From assembly GCA_937885075.1 (NCBI GenBank), contig CAKZYZ010000045.1, forward strand, positions 1-36,962: a DNA stretch of 36,962 nucleotides, given 5' to 3'. Shown in pieces: positions 24,469-31,669 of the stretch. Position 1 is the stretch's first letter; the number at the start of each line of letters is the position of its first letter. Position numbers and translations under genes: made by a program. Source of the DNA: an uncultured bacterium (GTDB lineage Bacteria; Auribacterota; Erginobacteria; Erginobacterales; Erginobacteraceae). The notes beneath the pieces are model-generated. The model had not been told where the DNA came from. It saw nothing but the letters and a program-made list of their open reading frames with translations, and did not search any database.

Positions 24469-24697
24469 TAATTAATTTCTTTAACAGTCTTATGGAGGTG
24501 GAATCTGCCTCATCTTAGTTGGTCAACTATCAACTTCATATTATTATTCCATCGATTCTCTTATTCTTGTAGATACCATATGTTATCCGCAAAAATTCCC
24601 CGGTTTTATCAAATACCTTAAGATATATAATAGAATTTTTATCAAAGGAAAGACATAGCTAGATCGGCATTGAAGAACTCAACCCTGGGAGGAAGAA

Positions 24698-25570
24698 ATG
24701 ATTCTTGTTACTGGAGCAGCAGGGAAGACCGGCCAAGCCGTTATTCGAGCATTGCTGAAGAGAAAAAAAGAAATTCGGGCATTAGTCCACAGAGATACCC
24801 AGATCCAGTTCCTTCAAGATCTCGGAGTCCGGGAGGTTCTCGCCGGAGATATCTCTTCCCGGCAGACAATGAACCGGGCGCTGCGGGGTGTTAAATCGGT
24901 CTATCATATCTGCCCTAATGCCAGCCCTGATGAACTCCAGATTGGTAAGATAGTAATTCAGGCAGCTCAATCAGCGGGAGCCGAACATTTTGTTTTTCAT
25001 TCCGTGCTTCATCCCCAGATTGAACTGATGCCGCATCACTGGCAGAAGATGCGCGTTGAGGAACTGCTCTTTGAATCGGGTTTGCCTTACACAATTCTCC
25101 AGCCGGCCCCCTATATGCAGAACATACTGGCTTACTGGAATGACATTGTGAATAAGAGCACGTATCAGGTCCCTTTCGCTAAAAATACCCTACTGAACTG
25201 GGTTGATTTAGAAGATGTGGCGGAAGCGGCAGCACGGGTCCTCACTGAATCGGGATATGATGGGGCTACTTATGAACTCTGTGGTCCGGAAAACCTTTCT
25301 CAGACTGAGCTGGCTCAAATTCTAAGCCTATCTCTGAGGCAGAGAGTTAATGTGGAGGTCATGCCGATCGAGGAGTGGGAGGCCATTTCCCGGAATATGG
25401 GTATGGGAGATTATCAGGTTAAAACACTGATCAAGATGTTTAAATATTATGAAGAGTTTGGACTTATAGGCAATTCACATATCTTAGAGTGTTTACTTCA
25501 TCGTCTTCCCACAAGTTTTTTCACTTTTATTGAACGAACTATTATAAATAAGGAAATAATTAATGAATAA
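24698..25570 (+). CDS. NmrA-like NAD(P)-binding oxidoreductase / epimerase
   Basis: 290 residues, atypical short-chain dehydrogenase fold. The N-terminal nucleotide motif is MILVTGAAGKTGQAVIRALL (GxxGxxG). LAGDISSRQTMNRALRGVKSVYHI and HFVFHSVLHPQ follow, then the NmrA-type LPYTILQPAPYMQNIL. The classical YxxxK catalytic pair is not evident, as in NmrA-like redox sensors. Ribosome binding site GGGAGGAAG, about 7 bases before the ATG. The 3' end overlaps the start of a decayed gene by 8 bases. The preceding gap (24469-24697) shows only AT-rich sequence. Confidence 0.88.
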   Translation: MILVTGAAGKTGQAVIRALLKRKKEIRALVHRDTQIQFLQDLGVREVLAGDISSRQTMNRALRGVKSVYHICPNASPDELQIGKIVIQAAQSAGAEHFVFHSVLHPQIELMPHHWQKMRVEELLFESGLPYTILQPAPYMQNILAYWNDIVNKSTYQVPFAKNTLLNWVDLEDVAEAAARVLTESGYDGATYELCGPENLSQTELAQILSLSLRQRVNVEVMPIEEWEAISRNMGMGDYQVKTLIKMFKYYEEFGLIGNSHILECLLHRLPTSFFTFIERTIINKEIINE

Positions 25571-25715
25571 CAATCCATTAAATGTTATTAAATAATTAAA
25601 TCCATCATTATCTGAACAGATTGGAGATGCGCATGAATTGGCCTTTAAAGATGGAGGAATTAAGGAGGAAAAGATAGAAGAGTTAGAAGTAAATGTTCTT
25701 ACGAAAATTAGCTAG
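25563..25715 (+). pseudogene. Decayed carboxymuconolactone-decarboxylase-like gene
   Basis: From the ATG at 25563 the frame reads MNNNPLNVIK, TAA, then LNPSLSEQIGDAHELAFKDG, GIKEEK and ends at TAG 25713. It parallels the intact gene at 26267 (MNGDPLNVIKEADLSFFEEI ... SAFKEGEITTKNK), and the part after the stop also fits the usual start of this family. The stop sits at residue 11 and the C-terminal half is missing or unrecognisable, so it is a remnant of a former paralogue. Confidence 0.75.
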
Positions 25716-25724
25716 GATTTATTG

Positions 25725-26264
25725 ATGAAGTATCTTAAATATATGCTCTTCTGGATTATGGCGGTAACAATTAGCGGCTGCGGATTCGTCTACACAACCC
25801 AACCTATAGGAGAGAGACCGATCCTGATAGAAACCAGTGACTGGGAAGGAACCTGGATTAATGAGGATCAGTTTATCACGATTAATGTTCAGGACGAGAC
25901 TAAGGGATTGCTACAGATCTCCTGGATCGAGAAGAAGCTGGGGCAGGTTAAATTAGAGTCCTGTAAAGTGCATCTCCTTGAGTCGGGAGATTGGATCTTC
26001 GCCAGTATCCCGGACAAGGATAATCCCGAACAATATCTCTGGGGACGTATCAAGCAGGATGGCCGGCAAGTTATTTTCTGGGTACCGGACTCAGAGAAGT
26101 TTAAGACTCTGGTGGAAGAAGGAAAACTTCCCGGAAAGATCGAAGATAACAATGTTCTGCTCGGCAATCTCACATCTGAACATTTGAAACTCATTACGTC
26201 GGAGGCGACAGGCATCCTTTTTGAGTGGGATGAACCGATTGTCTTCAGAAGAAAAGGGGATTAA
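25725..26264 (+). CDS. Putative lipoprotein, unknown function
   Basis: 179 residues from the ATG at 25725; a TTG at 25722 would add one residue. The lipoprotein signal is clear: MKYLKYMLFWIMAVTISGC with the lipobox ISGC. The mature part begins GFVYTTQPIGERPILIETSDWEGTW and looks beta-rich (TWINEDQFITINVQ, LLQISWIEKKLGQ), suggesting a small extracytoplasmic barrel or jelly-roll domain. Not recognised. It stands between the decayed and the intact carboxymuconolactone-decarboxylase-like genes, with 2 bases to the latter. Confidence 0.78.
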   Translation: MKYLKYMLFWIMAVTISGCGFVYTTQPIGERPILIETSDWEGTWINEDQFITINVQDETKGLLQISWIEKKLGQVKLESCKVHLLESGDWIFASIPDKDNPEQYLWGRIKQDGRQVIFWVPDSEKFKTLVEEGKLPGKIEDNNVLLGNLTSEHLKLITSEATGILFEWDEPIVFRRKGD

Positions 26265-26266
26265 TT

Positions 26267-26566
26267 ATGAATGGAGACCCATTGAATGTTATAAAGGAAG
26301 CGGATTTATCTTTCTTTGAGGAGATCAATAAAAACCGTGATTCGGCATTTAAAGAGGGAGAAATTACAACCAAGAATAAATTATTGATCGCGCTGGCCAT
26401 CGACGCGGCCCATCACGCGGAAGATGGGATTAAATCACTGGCAATCCTGGCATTAAAAGCCGGGGCAACTAGAAATGAAATACTGGAGACATTAAAGATA
26501 GTAAATTATATCTGTGGTGTGGGGAGTATATACGCAGCCGCGGGAGCTCTAAAAGAGATTTTATAG
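26267..26566 (+). CDS. Carboxymuconolactone decarboxylase (AhpD-like) family protein
   Basis: 99 residues, one CMD domain: FEEINKNRDSAFKEGEITTKNKLLIALAIDAAHHAEDGIKSLAILALKAGATRNEILETLKI. The CxxC pair that makes AhpD a disulfide reductase is absent; the equivalent place reads AAHHAED, so only the downstream histidine of the motif is kept. That argues against peroxidase-reductase activity and for a decarboxylase-like or uncharacterised role. Two bases after the lipoprotein stop, hence the same operon. Confidence 0.85.
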   Translation: MNGDPLNVIKEADLSFFEEINKNRDSAFKEGEITTKNKLLIALAIDAAHHAEDGIKSLAILALKAGATRNEILETLKIVNYICGVGSIYAAAGALKEIL

Positions 26567-26624
26567 AATATTTAATCAACGGAAAGATACGGATAATACG
26601 AAGTAATAAAAGAGGGATCTACCA

Positions 26625-26960
26625 ATGAAAGCTAAGGCGGAAATAGACCCCGGCATCTGTGGATTTAAGACTGTTGTAACAGCTGAATCCGAGGACGGGC
26701 GTAATGTGACCTTCAATTTTACCTCCGGGTGCGAAACAATCAAGAAGTACGGAGATCAAATAAATGCCATCTCCCCGGTGGACGCGATAATGACACTGGG
26801 TCCGAATGAAAATCCCATGCTTTTAGAAGCGAGAAAACTGCTGCAAACCGCAGGCTGCTGCGACGCGTGCGTCGTACCTGCGGCCGCGGTAAAGATTATG
26901 CATATAGTATCGGGTATGGCCATACCGAGAGATGTAACTCTAACCATCACCAAAGAGTAA
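26625..26960 (+). CDS. Small cysteine-rich protein (PGICGF family, DUF6951-like)
   Basis: 111 residues. It begins MKAKAEIDPGICGFKTVV and carries SGCETIKKYGDQI, TAGCCDACVVPAAAVKIM and the end GMAIPRDVTLTI. I recall this as a family of short proteins in anaerobes and methanogens, probably DUF6951, with conserved cysteines that could bind a metal or a cluster; here Cys12, Cys35 and the CCDAC group. No signal peptide. Function unknown. It lies between a CMD-like and a ferritin-like gene. Confidence 0.7.
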   Translation: MKAKAEIDPGICGFKTVVTAESEDGRNVTFNFTSGCETIKKYGDQINAISPVDAIMTLGPNENPMLLEARKLLQTAGCCDACVVPAAAVKIMHIVSGMAIPRDVTLTITKE

Positions 26961-26995
26961 GGTCCGGCTATTGCATACCCGGGATATAATTAGAA

Positions 26996-27481
26996 ATGAA
27001 TACCAATATTACATCTCTGATTGAGGAATCCATTAATCTTGAATTGAATGTCAGTAATATATATTTACTTTTTCATAATTTATTTCAGGAAGATGAAGAT
27101 TTCTGGTGGAAGTTGGTACTGGAAGAGAAAAACCATGCCGCGCTTATTCAAAGCGGAAAAGACCACTTTGCACCGTTAAAGAAATTTCCACTTAAATTAT
27201 TACACCATAATCTGAGGGAACTGAAAGATACCAACAGTACTCTGCTTTCTTTAATCAATAACTTTGAAGAGACTCCTCCATCAAGGGAAGATGCGTTTAA
27301 TATAGCCTTAAAGATTGAAAACTCGGCCTGCGAACTGCATTTTCAAAATTTTATGGATGAAGAAGCAAACTCAGCGGTAGAGAATATCTTTAAGGAATTG
27401 AACAGAGACGATAAAGAACATGCGCTGAGAATCCGTTCTTATATGGAAGCGCATGGCATATCAGTGCACTCAAACGGCTAA
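26996..27481 (+). CDS. Ferritin-like / rubrerythrin-type domain protein
   Basis: 161 residues, all-helical. Di-iron-type motifs are visible: LIEESINLELNVSNIYLLF in helix 1, LEEKNHAAL in helix 2 (ExxH), LKIENSACELHF in helix 3 and NRDDKEHALRI in helix 4, where the usual ExxH reads DxxEH. No C-terminal rubredoxin domain is present. Such proteins detoxify peroxide or store iron in anaerobes; the partly changed last motif leaves the metal site uncertain. Confidence 0.8.
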   Translation: MNTNITSLIEESINLELNVSNIYLLFHNLFQEDEDFWWKLVLEEKNHAALIQSGKDHFAPLKKFPLKLLHHNLRELKDTNSTLLSLINNFEETPPSREDAFNIALKIENSACELHFQNFMDEEANSAVENIFKELNRDDKEHALRIRSYMEAHGISVHSNG

Positions 27482-27495
27482 AAACTAAGCATAAT

Positions 27496-27557
27496 AACTT
27501 GCTGCTTCGGAATTTCAATAGCACTCGTAGCGGCAATCTTCAGGTCGCCACTATGAG
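27496..27557 (+). repeat. REP-like composite repeat upstream of alkD
   Basis: A 21-bp sequence at 27496-27516 (TTGCTGCTTCGGAATTTC core) also occurs exactly at 13644-13664 and, with two changes and in reverse, at 28392-28412. It is followed by an imperfect stem: CTCGTAGCGGC (27524-27534) with GCCACTATGAG (27547-27557). At 28325-28412 the same order of parts (TTCGGAATTTCAATA, then CTCGTAG stem) is found in opposite orientation. Confidence 0.75.
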
Positions 27558-27595
27558 GTTGCGCCGCAGACGCTAAGCTCTATGAAAGAAACCTT

Positions 27596-28309
27596 ATGAG
27601 CACTCAGACTAAGCAAATCCTAAAGAATCTGCGGGAACTGAGTGATAGCAATATTGCGGCTCATTCACAGCGATTCTTCAAGACCGGGAAGGGGGAATAT
27701 GGGGAAGGAGACAGATTCCTGGGAATTCGGGTTCCCGCTATCAGAAAATGCGTTAAAGAATATCACGCGATATGCCTGGAAGATACTATAGAACTACTGA
27801 AATCTCCTTTCCACGAAGCACGACTCCTCGCCTTGCTGATACTGGTCGCGAAGTATTCCTCCGCGAAAGAGAGTCCCGAAAAAGATGCAATCTATCGGTC
27901 TTACCTGAATCATACAAAATTTATCAATAATTGGGACCTGGTTGACTCTTCCGCTCCACAGATTGTGGGGGCTCACCTATTTTCCCGGGATAGGAAACCT
28001 CTCTATCGACTGGCGCGTTCAAAAATCCTATGGGAACGCAGGATCAGCATTCTCTCCACTTTCTATTTTATCAGGAGAGAGAACTTCACGGATACTCTGG
28101 CAATTGTGGAATTACTCCTCCATGACCGGGAGGACTTGATCCACAAAGCCGTGGGATGGATGTTACGCGAAGTTGGCAATCGAGACCGGGAAGTCGAAGA
28201 AGGATTCCTGGACAGATACTACAAAGAAATGCCGCGTACCATGTTGCGCTATGCGATTGAGAAACTGCCCGAGACTGAGCGGCTGGCGTATTTGCATAAC
28301 AGAACTTAG
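27596..28309 (+). CDS. alkD: DNA alkylation repair protein (AlkD-like glycosylase)
   Basis: 237 residues, HEAT-like helical repeat protein that excises N3- and N7-alkylated purines. The hallmark N-terminal block RFFKTGKGEYGEGDRFLGIRVPAIRK is followed by LLKSPFHEARLLALLIL, FINNWDLVDSSAPQIVG and DREDLIHKAVGWMLREVGNRD, all typical of AlkD. Length is normal. The stop codon overlaps a GCGCC-TTT-GGCGC hairpin (28309-28321). The gene is bracketed by inverted copies of the REP-like composite repeat. Confidence 0.94.
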   Translation: MSTQTKQILKNLRELSDSNIAAHSQRFFKTGKGEYGEGDRFLGIRVPAIRKCVKEYHAICLEDTIELLKSPFHEARLLALLILVAKYSSAKESPEKDAIYRSYLNHTKFINNWDLVDSSAPQIVGAHLFSRDRKPLYRLARSKILWERRISILSTFYFIRRENFTDTLAIVELLLHDREDLIHKAVGWMLREVGNRDREVEEGFLDRYYKEMPRTMLRYAIEKLPETERLAYLHNRT

Positions 28310-28324
28310 CGCCTTTGGCGCAAC

Positions 28325-28412
28325 CTCGTAGTGCAGGACTTCAGTCCTGCCCAACGAAGGCAGGACTGAAGTCCTGCACTACGAGCTTATTGAAATTCCG
28401 AAGCAGGAACTT
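28325..28412 (-). repeat. REP-like element: 61-bp perfect inverted repeat plus tail
   Basis: Two 27-bp arms (28325-28351 and 28359-28385) are exact reverse complements around the loop CAACGAA. Each arm contains its own small palindrome GCAGGACTTCAGTCCTGC. The tail at 28386-28412 is a reverse copy of the repeat at 27496. A single arm with 25 of 27 identical bases lies inside the maltokinase gene at 35558. The remainder of the 372-base gap 28310-28681 holds no gene. Confidence 0.93.
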
Positions 28413-28590
28413 AGCCCTCGCTGCACTCGGGCAACTTATCTGGCCCCCCAGTCCTGATTGAAAGTCATCACTTTCCCTGTCAATAATTCCATTGTACTGC
28501 CAATTTTTAACCATCAAGAAAATAGCAATCAACGAGATAATTCCGCTTAAAATTACAACGCCATCAATATATCTTCAATCTATTTTCATA

Positions 28591-28618
28591 TTGTCTTTTT
28601 AGACATAATATATTATAC
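28591..28618 (+). promoter_or_regulatory. Candidate promoter of the PaaX-like gene
   Basis: TTGTCT (28591-28596), 16 bases, then TTATAC (28613-28618). Transcription would begin near 28625, inside the palindrome, which is the place expected for an autorepressor operator. Confidence 0.5.
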
Positions 28619-28644
28619 ACTTTCTGACGATCGTCAGAAAGTGT
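28617..28644. promoter_or_regulatory. 28-bp perfect palindrome, likely operator
   Basis: Centre CTGACGATCGTCAG, extended by TTT/AAA and ACAC/GTGT to a 28-bp perfect palindrome, 37 bases before the PaaX-like start codon. The 14-bp core recurs at the 3' end of the same gene. Overlap with the predicted promoter supports binding of the regulator encoded downstream. Confidence 0.7.
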
Positions 28645-28681
28645 TCAATATGTTATATCAATAGCCTCTGCTGGTAATTTT

Positions 28682-29449
28682 ATGCCAACGCTTGGAACTC
28701 AAATATTACTTATCCTGGAAGAATGCGCGGGTGTCCTGCTCAATCCCTATATGCTAATGAGGTTCTCGACTCATTACTCCCAGAGCAGTTTTTATACTAC
28801 TTCTTATAGAATGGAAAAAGATGGGTTGATCGAAAGATTTGAGAAAGAAGGAAAGAGACATCTAAAATTAACCTCCCGGGGAAAAGCTCTTATCGAGAGA
28901 CATCGTGCTGGAGCAGATAAGCAGCGACCGAATTGGGATCATAAATGGCGACTGGTAATCTTCGATGTTCCGGAAGATAAAGCCGACCTCCGTAAATATC
29001 TAAGATCATACCTTATTGCTCTTGGTTTCGGCAAAGCACAGAAGAGTGTCTGGATCTCTCCGTATGACTTCAGGAAAGAGATCAGGAACTACCTCAGAAA
29101 GTTAAAGTTGTCTGATTATGTTTATCAACTGCTGGCAGACAATTTTGATGGACTTACCGGAGCGGAGATAGCAACTACATTCTGGGACCTTGATCTCATC
29201 CATAATAAATATATTAAATTTCACCAGGACTGGAGTGAGAGATTTATCAGGCTTGAGGAGAAAATGAAGGAAGACGTTGATCCTGACCCAACTATATTAA
29301 AGCAATACATGAAACATCTGGACTGGGATTATCAATCGGTTTTATCCCGGGACCCCTACCTTCCGTTGGAATTGTTGCCTCCTGATTGGGGCGGAAAAGC
29401 GGCCGGGAAGTTGGTTGCGGAATATCATAATAAATTGAACATATCCTGA
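28682..29449 (+). CDS. PaaX-like transcriptional regulator
   Basis: 255 residues. The N-terminal winged helix (about 1-70) contains SSFYTTSYRMEKDGLIERFEKEGKRHLKLTSRGKALIE; the middle (about 85-170) is the Cas2-like PaaX domain WRLVIFDVPEDKADLRKYLRSYLIALGFGKAQKSVWISPYD; the C-terminal part (YLPLELLPPDWGGKAAGKL) is the PaaX C domain. PaaX represses phenylacetate degradation elsewhere, but no paa genes are here, so the ligand is unknown. Automated tools may call it Cas2 because of the middle fold; no CRISPR is present. The gene is flanked by palindrome copies and its stop codon lies inside the second. Confidence 0.85.
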   Translation: MPTLGTQILLILEECAGVLLNPYMLMRFSTHYSQSSFYTTSYRMEKDGLIERFEKEGKRHLKLTSRGKALIERHRAGADKQRPNWDHKWRLVIFDVPEDKADLRKYLRSYLIALGFGKAQKSVWISPYDFRKEIRNYLRKLKLSDYVYQLLADNFDGLTGAEIATTFWDLDLIHNKYIKFHQDWSERFIRLEEKMKEDVDPDPTILKQYMKHLDWDYQSVLSRDPYLPLELLPPDWGGKAAGKLVAEYHNKLNIS

Positions 29450-29472
29450 CGATCGTCAGAATATGTTCAATT
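29433..29472. repeat. 40-bp near-perfect palindrome at the 3' end of the PaaX-like gene
   Basis: Same core CTGACGATCGTCAG at 29446-29459, with arms AATTGAACATAT and ATATGTTCAATT and a single mismatched pair (C with A). TGA of the core is the stop codon. To the right both copies also share AGAA, two variable bases, then TGTTCAAT, so there is a direct repeat of roughly 26 bases around the gene as well as a palindrome. Confidence 0.85.
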
Positions 29473-29683
29473 ATGATCTATTTGACTTCCTGGGTGTATT
29501 CTCAATACTTGGGGGATTCGGGGAAATGTTATGGCAAGGGATCCCTATTGAATTAACGTAAGCTTTCAGTGAACCCCGTCGCCCCATGTTCGTAGCGTTT
29601 ATGCTTGAGAAATGATACGGAACAAGTGAAAGGAGTAGATAGTTACAAATCTTCAAATATATATTTCGGAAACAAAAAAAAGA

Positions 29684-29710
29684 CGCGCCGGGTTTAACCC
29701 GGCGCGCCTT
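29684..29710. terminator. Bidirectional terminator between convergent genes
   Basis: Stem CGCGCCGGG with CCCGGCGCG around TTTAA, preceded by AAAAAAAA and followed by CCTTTCT. The A-run gives a T-run on the minus strand, so it ends transcription from the minus-strand gene best. The 307-base gap 29450-29756 otherwise holds the palindromes and no gene. Confidence 0.85.
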
Positions 29711-29715
29711 TCTAG

Positions 29716-29759
29716 TAACTTAAATTGTTCATCCCGCAAGGGATAAACAATTTAAGTTA
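29716..29759 (-). repeat. Long hairpin overlapping the stop of the GNAT-like gene
   Basis: TAACTTAAATTGTT and ATCCC on the left pair with GGGAT and AACAATTTAAGTTA on the right, interrupted by one C/A mismatch, around GCAA. It includes the TAA of the minus-strand gene and precedes the strong terminator on that strand. Confidence 0.8.
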
Positions 29760-30491
29760 GATCTCCAGTTTCTTGGGGATGATCAGCTTGGCATTCTTCT
29801 TGATCAGCTCTTTCGAAGCCGGCTTAAAAAATGACCTGGATACCTGCTTGAGATACTCGCCCTTGATGGTTGATTCCCAGAGGTCCCGGGTCAGATAGAA
29901 TATCTTGGCTCCGCCCAGTTCATGCTGCATATCCGGCCAGGGGTAGGAAGGCAGTGCCATCCTTAATCCAGCCAGGACCCAGCCATTATAGCTCTCAAAG
30001 GTGGCCCAGAACTCATCCTGCCCACAGACCTCGAAACAGTACCAGCACTTGGAATAGAAGAGGGCCGCGCCCGCGTTGACCTGGCGCTCGAAGGTCAGGG
30101 TATGGAGACTGATATTAACCTCGTCATCCATCAACCGGCCATTGGCGATACCAACCAGCTTTCCATTATTGAGACCAAGAAAGAAATACTCATCCTTCAT
30201 TCTCTTCCGCTTGATCGCCAGCAGCTCCGCGAAGACCCGGGCCCCGACGATATCGTAGTAATCGTACTCGGCGTCCAGTGTCTGCTTGAGAAATTCGAGA
30301 ACCGGATCGATCTCTTTCTCTTTAATCGAACGGATCAGGACGGTATTCTTTTTCCCCGCCTTGTTGGTAAGCACGGAGTACATCGGCTTCATCGGCGGCG
30401 CGTTATCATCCGCCTGAAGCAAGCCTTCCAGCCACTCGGTCGAGATATTATAAACTTCTTTCCGGAGCTTGGTCGGAACTTTTCTCTTCAT
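29757..30491 (-). CDS. GNAT-fold-like protein, unknown function
   Basis: 244 residues, soluble. The middle part resembles a GNAT acyltransferase core: EIDPVLEFLKQTLDAEYDYYDIVGARVFAELLAIKR, then the strand pair YFFLGLNNGKLVGIANGRLMDDEVNISLHTLTF, then NAGAALFYSKCWYCFEVCGQDEFWATFESYNGW. The usual acetyl-CoA loop (Q/RxxGxG/A) is not evident, with VNAGAALF in its place. An N-terminal extension of about 50 residues precedes it. Not recognised as a characterised enzyme. Transcribed alone toward the terminators at 29684-29759. Confidence 0.7.
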   Translation of the reverse strand: MKRKVPTKLRKEVYNISTEWLEGLLQADDNAPPMKPMYSVLTNKAGKKNTVLIRSIKEKEIDPVLEFLKQTLDAEYDYYDIVGARVFAELLAIKRKRMKDEYFFLGLNNGKLVGIANGRLMDDEVNISLHTLTFERQVNAGAALFYSKCWYCFEVCGQDEFWATFESYNGWVLAGLRMALPSYPWPDMQHELGGAKIFYLTRDLWESTIKGEYLKQVSRSFFKPASKELIKKNAKLIIPKKLEI

Positions 30492-30506
30492 ATCTTTTCT
30501 CCCATT

Positions 30507-30600
30507 ATTGCCACTAAGTCACCAAGGCACTAAGAAAAATAATATCAGGTGATATACCCGGTATTCTCCCCTCTCGATACCTCGATGCTCTGGTGACTAA
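30507..30600. repeat. Degenerate inverted repeat upstream of the GNAT-like gene
   Basis: GCCACTAAGTCACCAAGGCACTAAG on the left is echoed on the right only by TGGTGACTAA. It is related in unit sequence to 13723-13822. A small palindrome ATATCA-GG-TGATAT lies inside. Confidence 0.5.
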
Positions 30601-30653
30601 TTGTATTAAAATTGCATTATAAAGATAATCCAGCCAGGGCTTGATATCAAGAC

Positions 30654-31463
30654 TTATTTCTCCTCGATCGGTTTCTTGCTGAACCACTTACCGTATATCC
30701 GGTCATATTCTCCGCCCAGTTCGATCTTTTGCAGGGCGGCGTTAAGGGCGGTGAGAACACCGAAAGCACCGTTGCTGACAGCGATACCATAATCCTCCTG
30801 AACAAGACCTTTCTCGACAATTTTAAATTGAGTCTGGCACATGCTGGCAGTACAGAACTGGAGATAGTCCAGGATAGCGTTATCTATTACGATAGCGTAT
30901 GCCAGGTTACCCCCTTCCTTCAAAGCCCGAACCAGGCTGAGTGGTGAATCGTAGGTCTTGACAACAGCCTTTAGATTCAATCGGACCCAATCATCGCCGG
31001 TGGTCCCTTTCATCACCCCAACAATCTTCCCTTCCAATCCCCGGGCAAATGCCCGCTGATTCCACTTTGCGTCCGGACGGGTAGCTACAGCAAGGGAGGT
31101 GGAGAAATAGGGCTGGGTAAAATCTACAAAATATTTCCTGATTTTGGTAATCGTAATCGCGGCCAGGGCCGCGTCAGCTCCGTCAGCCTCCAGGATATTA
31201 GCATAATTACGGATATCAAACGGCCGATCAATCCAAATAACCTTCATCCCCAGAGCCTTCCCAATCGCCTCGCCCAGCTCAATATCAAAGCCGGCCAGTT
31301 TATCACCTTCTTTAAAAGCAAATGGCGGGGACTTTGAATCAAAGATAAAACGGATTTCTCCAACTCTACTCTCATCAACCTTCTCTCCTCTGGCTTCATC
31401 CGCTAAAGCAGAAAAAGATGACAGGGAGATAATCCCGGCCAATAAAATCAAAAAATACTTCAT
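30654..31463 (-). CDS. Orphan periplasmic amino-acid-type binding protein (SBP family 3)
   Basis: 269 residues. Signal peptide MKYFLILLAGIISLSSFSAL-ADEA, no lipobox. The binding fold follows: FDSKSPPFAFKEGDKLAGFDIELGEAIGKAL, ITITKIRKYFVDFTQPYF with Arg109 at the carboxylate-binding place, and AYAIVIDNAILDY with Asp194 at the amino-binding place. These residues favour amino-acid binding. No permease or ATPase is nearby, so it works with distant partners, as a sensor, or possibly as a cyclohexadienyl dehydratase (PheC type, which evolved from this family); the neighbouring chorismate mutase makes the last option worth testing, though Asp194 argues against it. Ribosome binding site AGGAGG. Confidence 0.85.
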   Translation of the reverse strand: MKYFLILLAGIISLSSFSALADEARGEKVDESRVGEIRFIFDSKSPPFAFKEGDKLAGFDIELGEAIGKALGMKVIWIDRPFDIRNYANILEADGADAALAAITITKIRKYFVDFTQPYFSTSLAVATRPDAKWNQRAFARGLEGKIVGVMKGTTGDDWVRLNLKAVVKTYDSPLSLVRALKEGGNLAYAIVIDNAILDYLQFCTASMCQTQFKIVEKGLVQEDYGIAVSNGAFGVLTALNAALQKIELGGEYDRIYGKWFSKKPIEEK

Positions 31464-31473
31464 TGTCTCCTCC

Positions 31474-31500
31474 TAAAATATTTGCTTTGCAAATATTTTA
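31474..31500 (-). promoter_or_regulatory. 27-bp palindrome in the leader of the binding-protein gene
   Basis: TAAAATATTTGC-TTT-GCAAATATTTTA, a perfect 12-bp stem with a 3-base loop, directly upstream of the AGGAGG of the minus-strand gene. It could be an operator or an mRNA stem that shields the 5' end; the layout (stem, 3-base loop, just before the start) matches the GC-rich border hairpins. Confidence 0.65.
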
Positions 31501-31669
31501 TTATCATTATTGTCATAAAAACATCATTTCCGAAGCGTTCCGCAAATCCATTATTAAAACTATTGTTTGCCGATATCAACGACCTCGGTTGCGATGTATA
31601 AAGCAGCTACGGGGAATTATTAGTACAAGAATAATATAATCGGCTCCAATCGGCTCCTGGTTGATTCAT

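Noticed and set aside
26267-26566. AhpD alkylhydroperoxidase
   Set aside because: The CxxC catalytic pair is absent, so only the wider CMD family is called.
28682-29449. Cas2 assignment and a possible CRISPR locus
   Set aside because: The Cas2-like fold is the middle domain of PaaX proteins; the protein is 255 residues with a winged helix, and there is no repeat-spacer array or other cas gene.
29870-30533. Plus-strand open frames opposite the GNAT-like gene
   Set aside because: Antisense shadows of a coherent minus-strand gene that has terminators at its 3' end.
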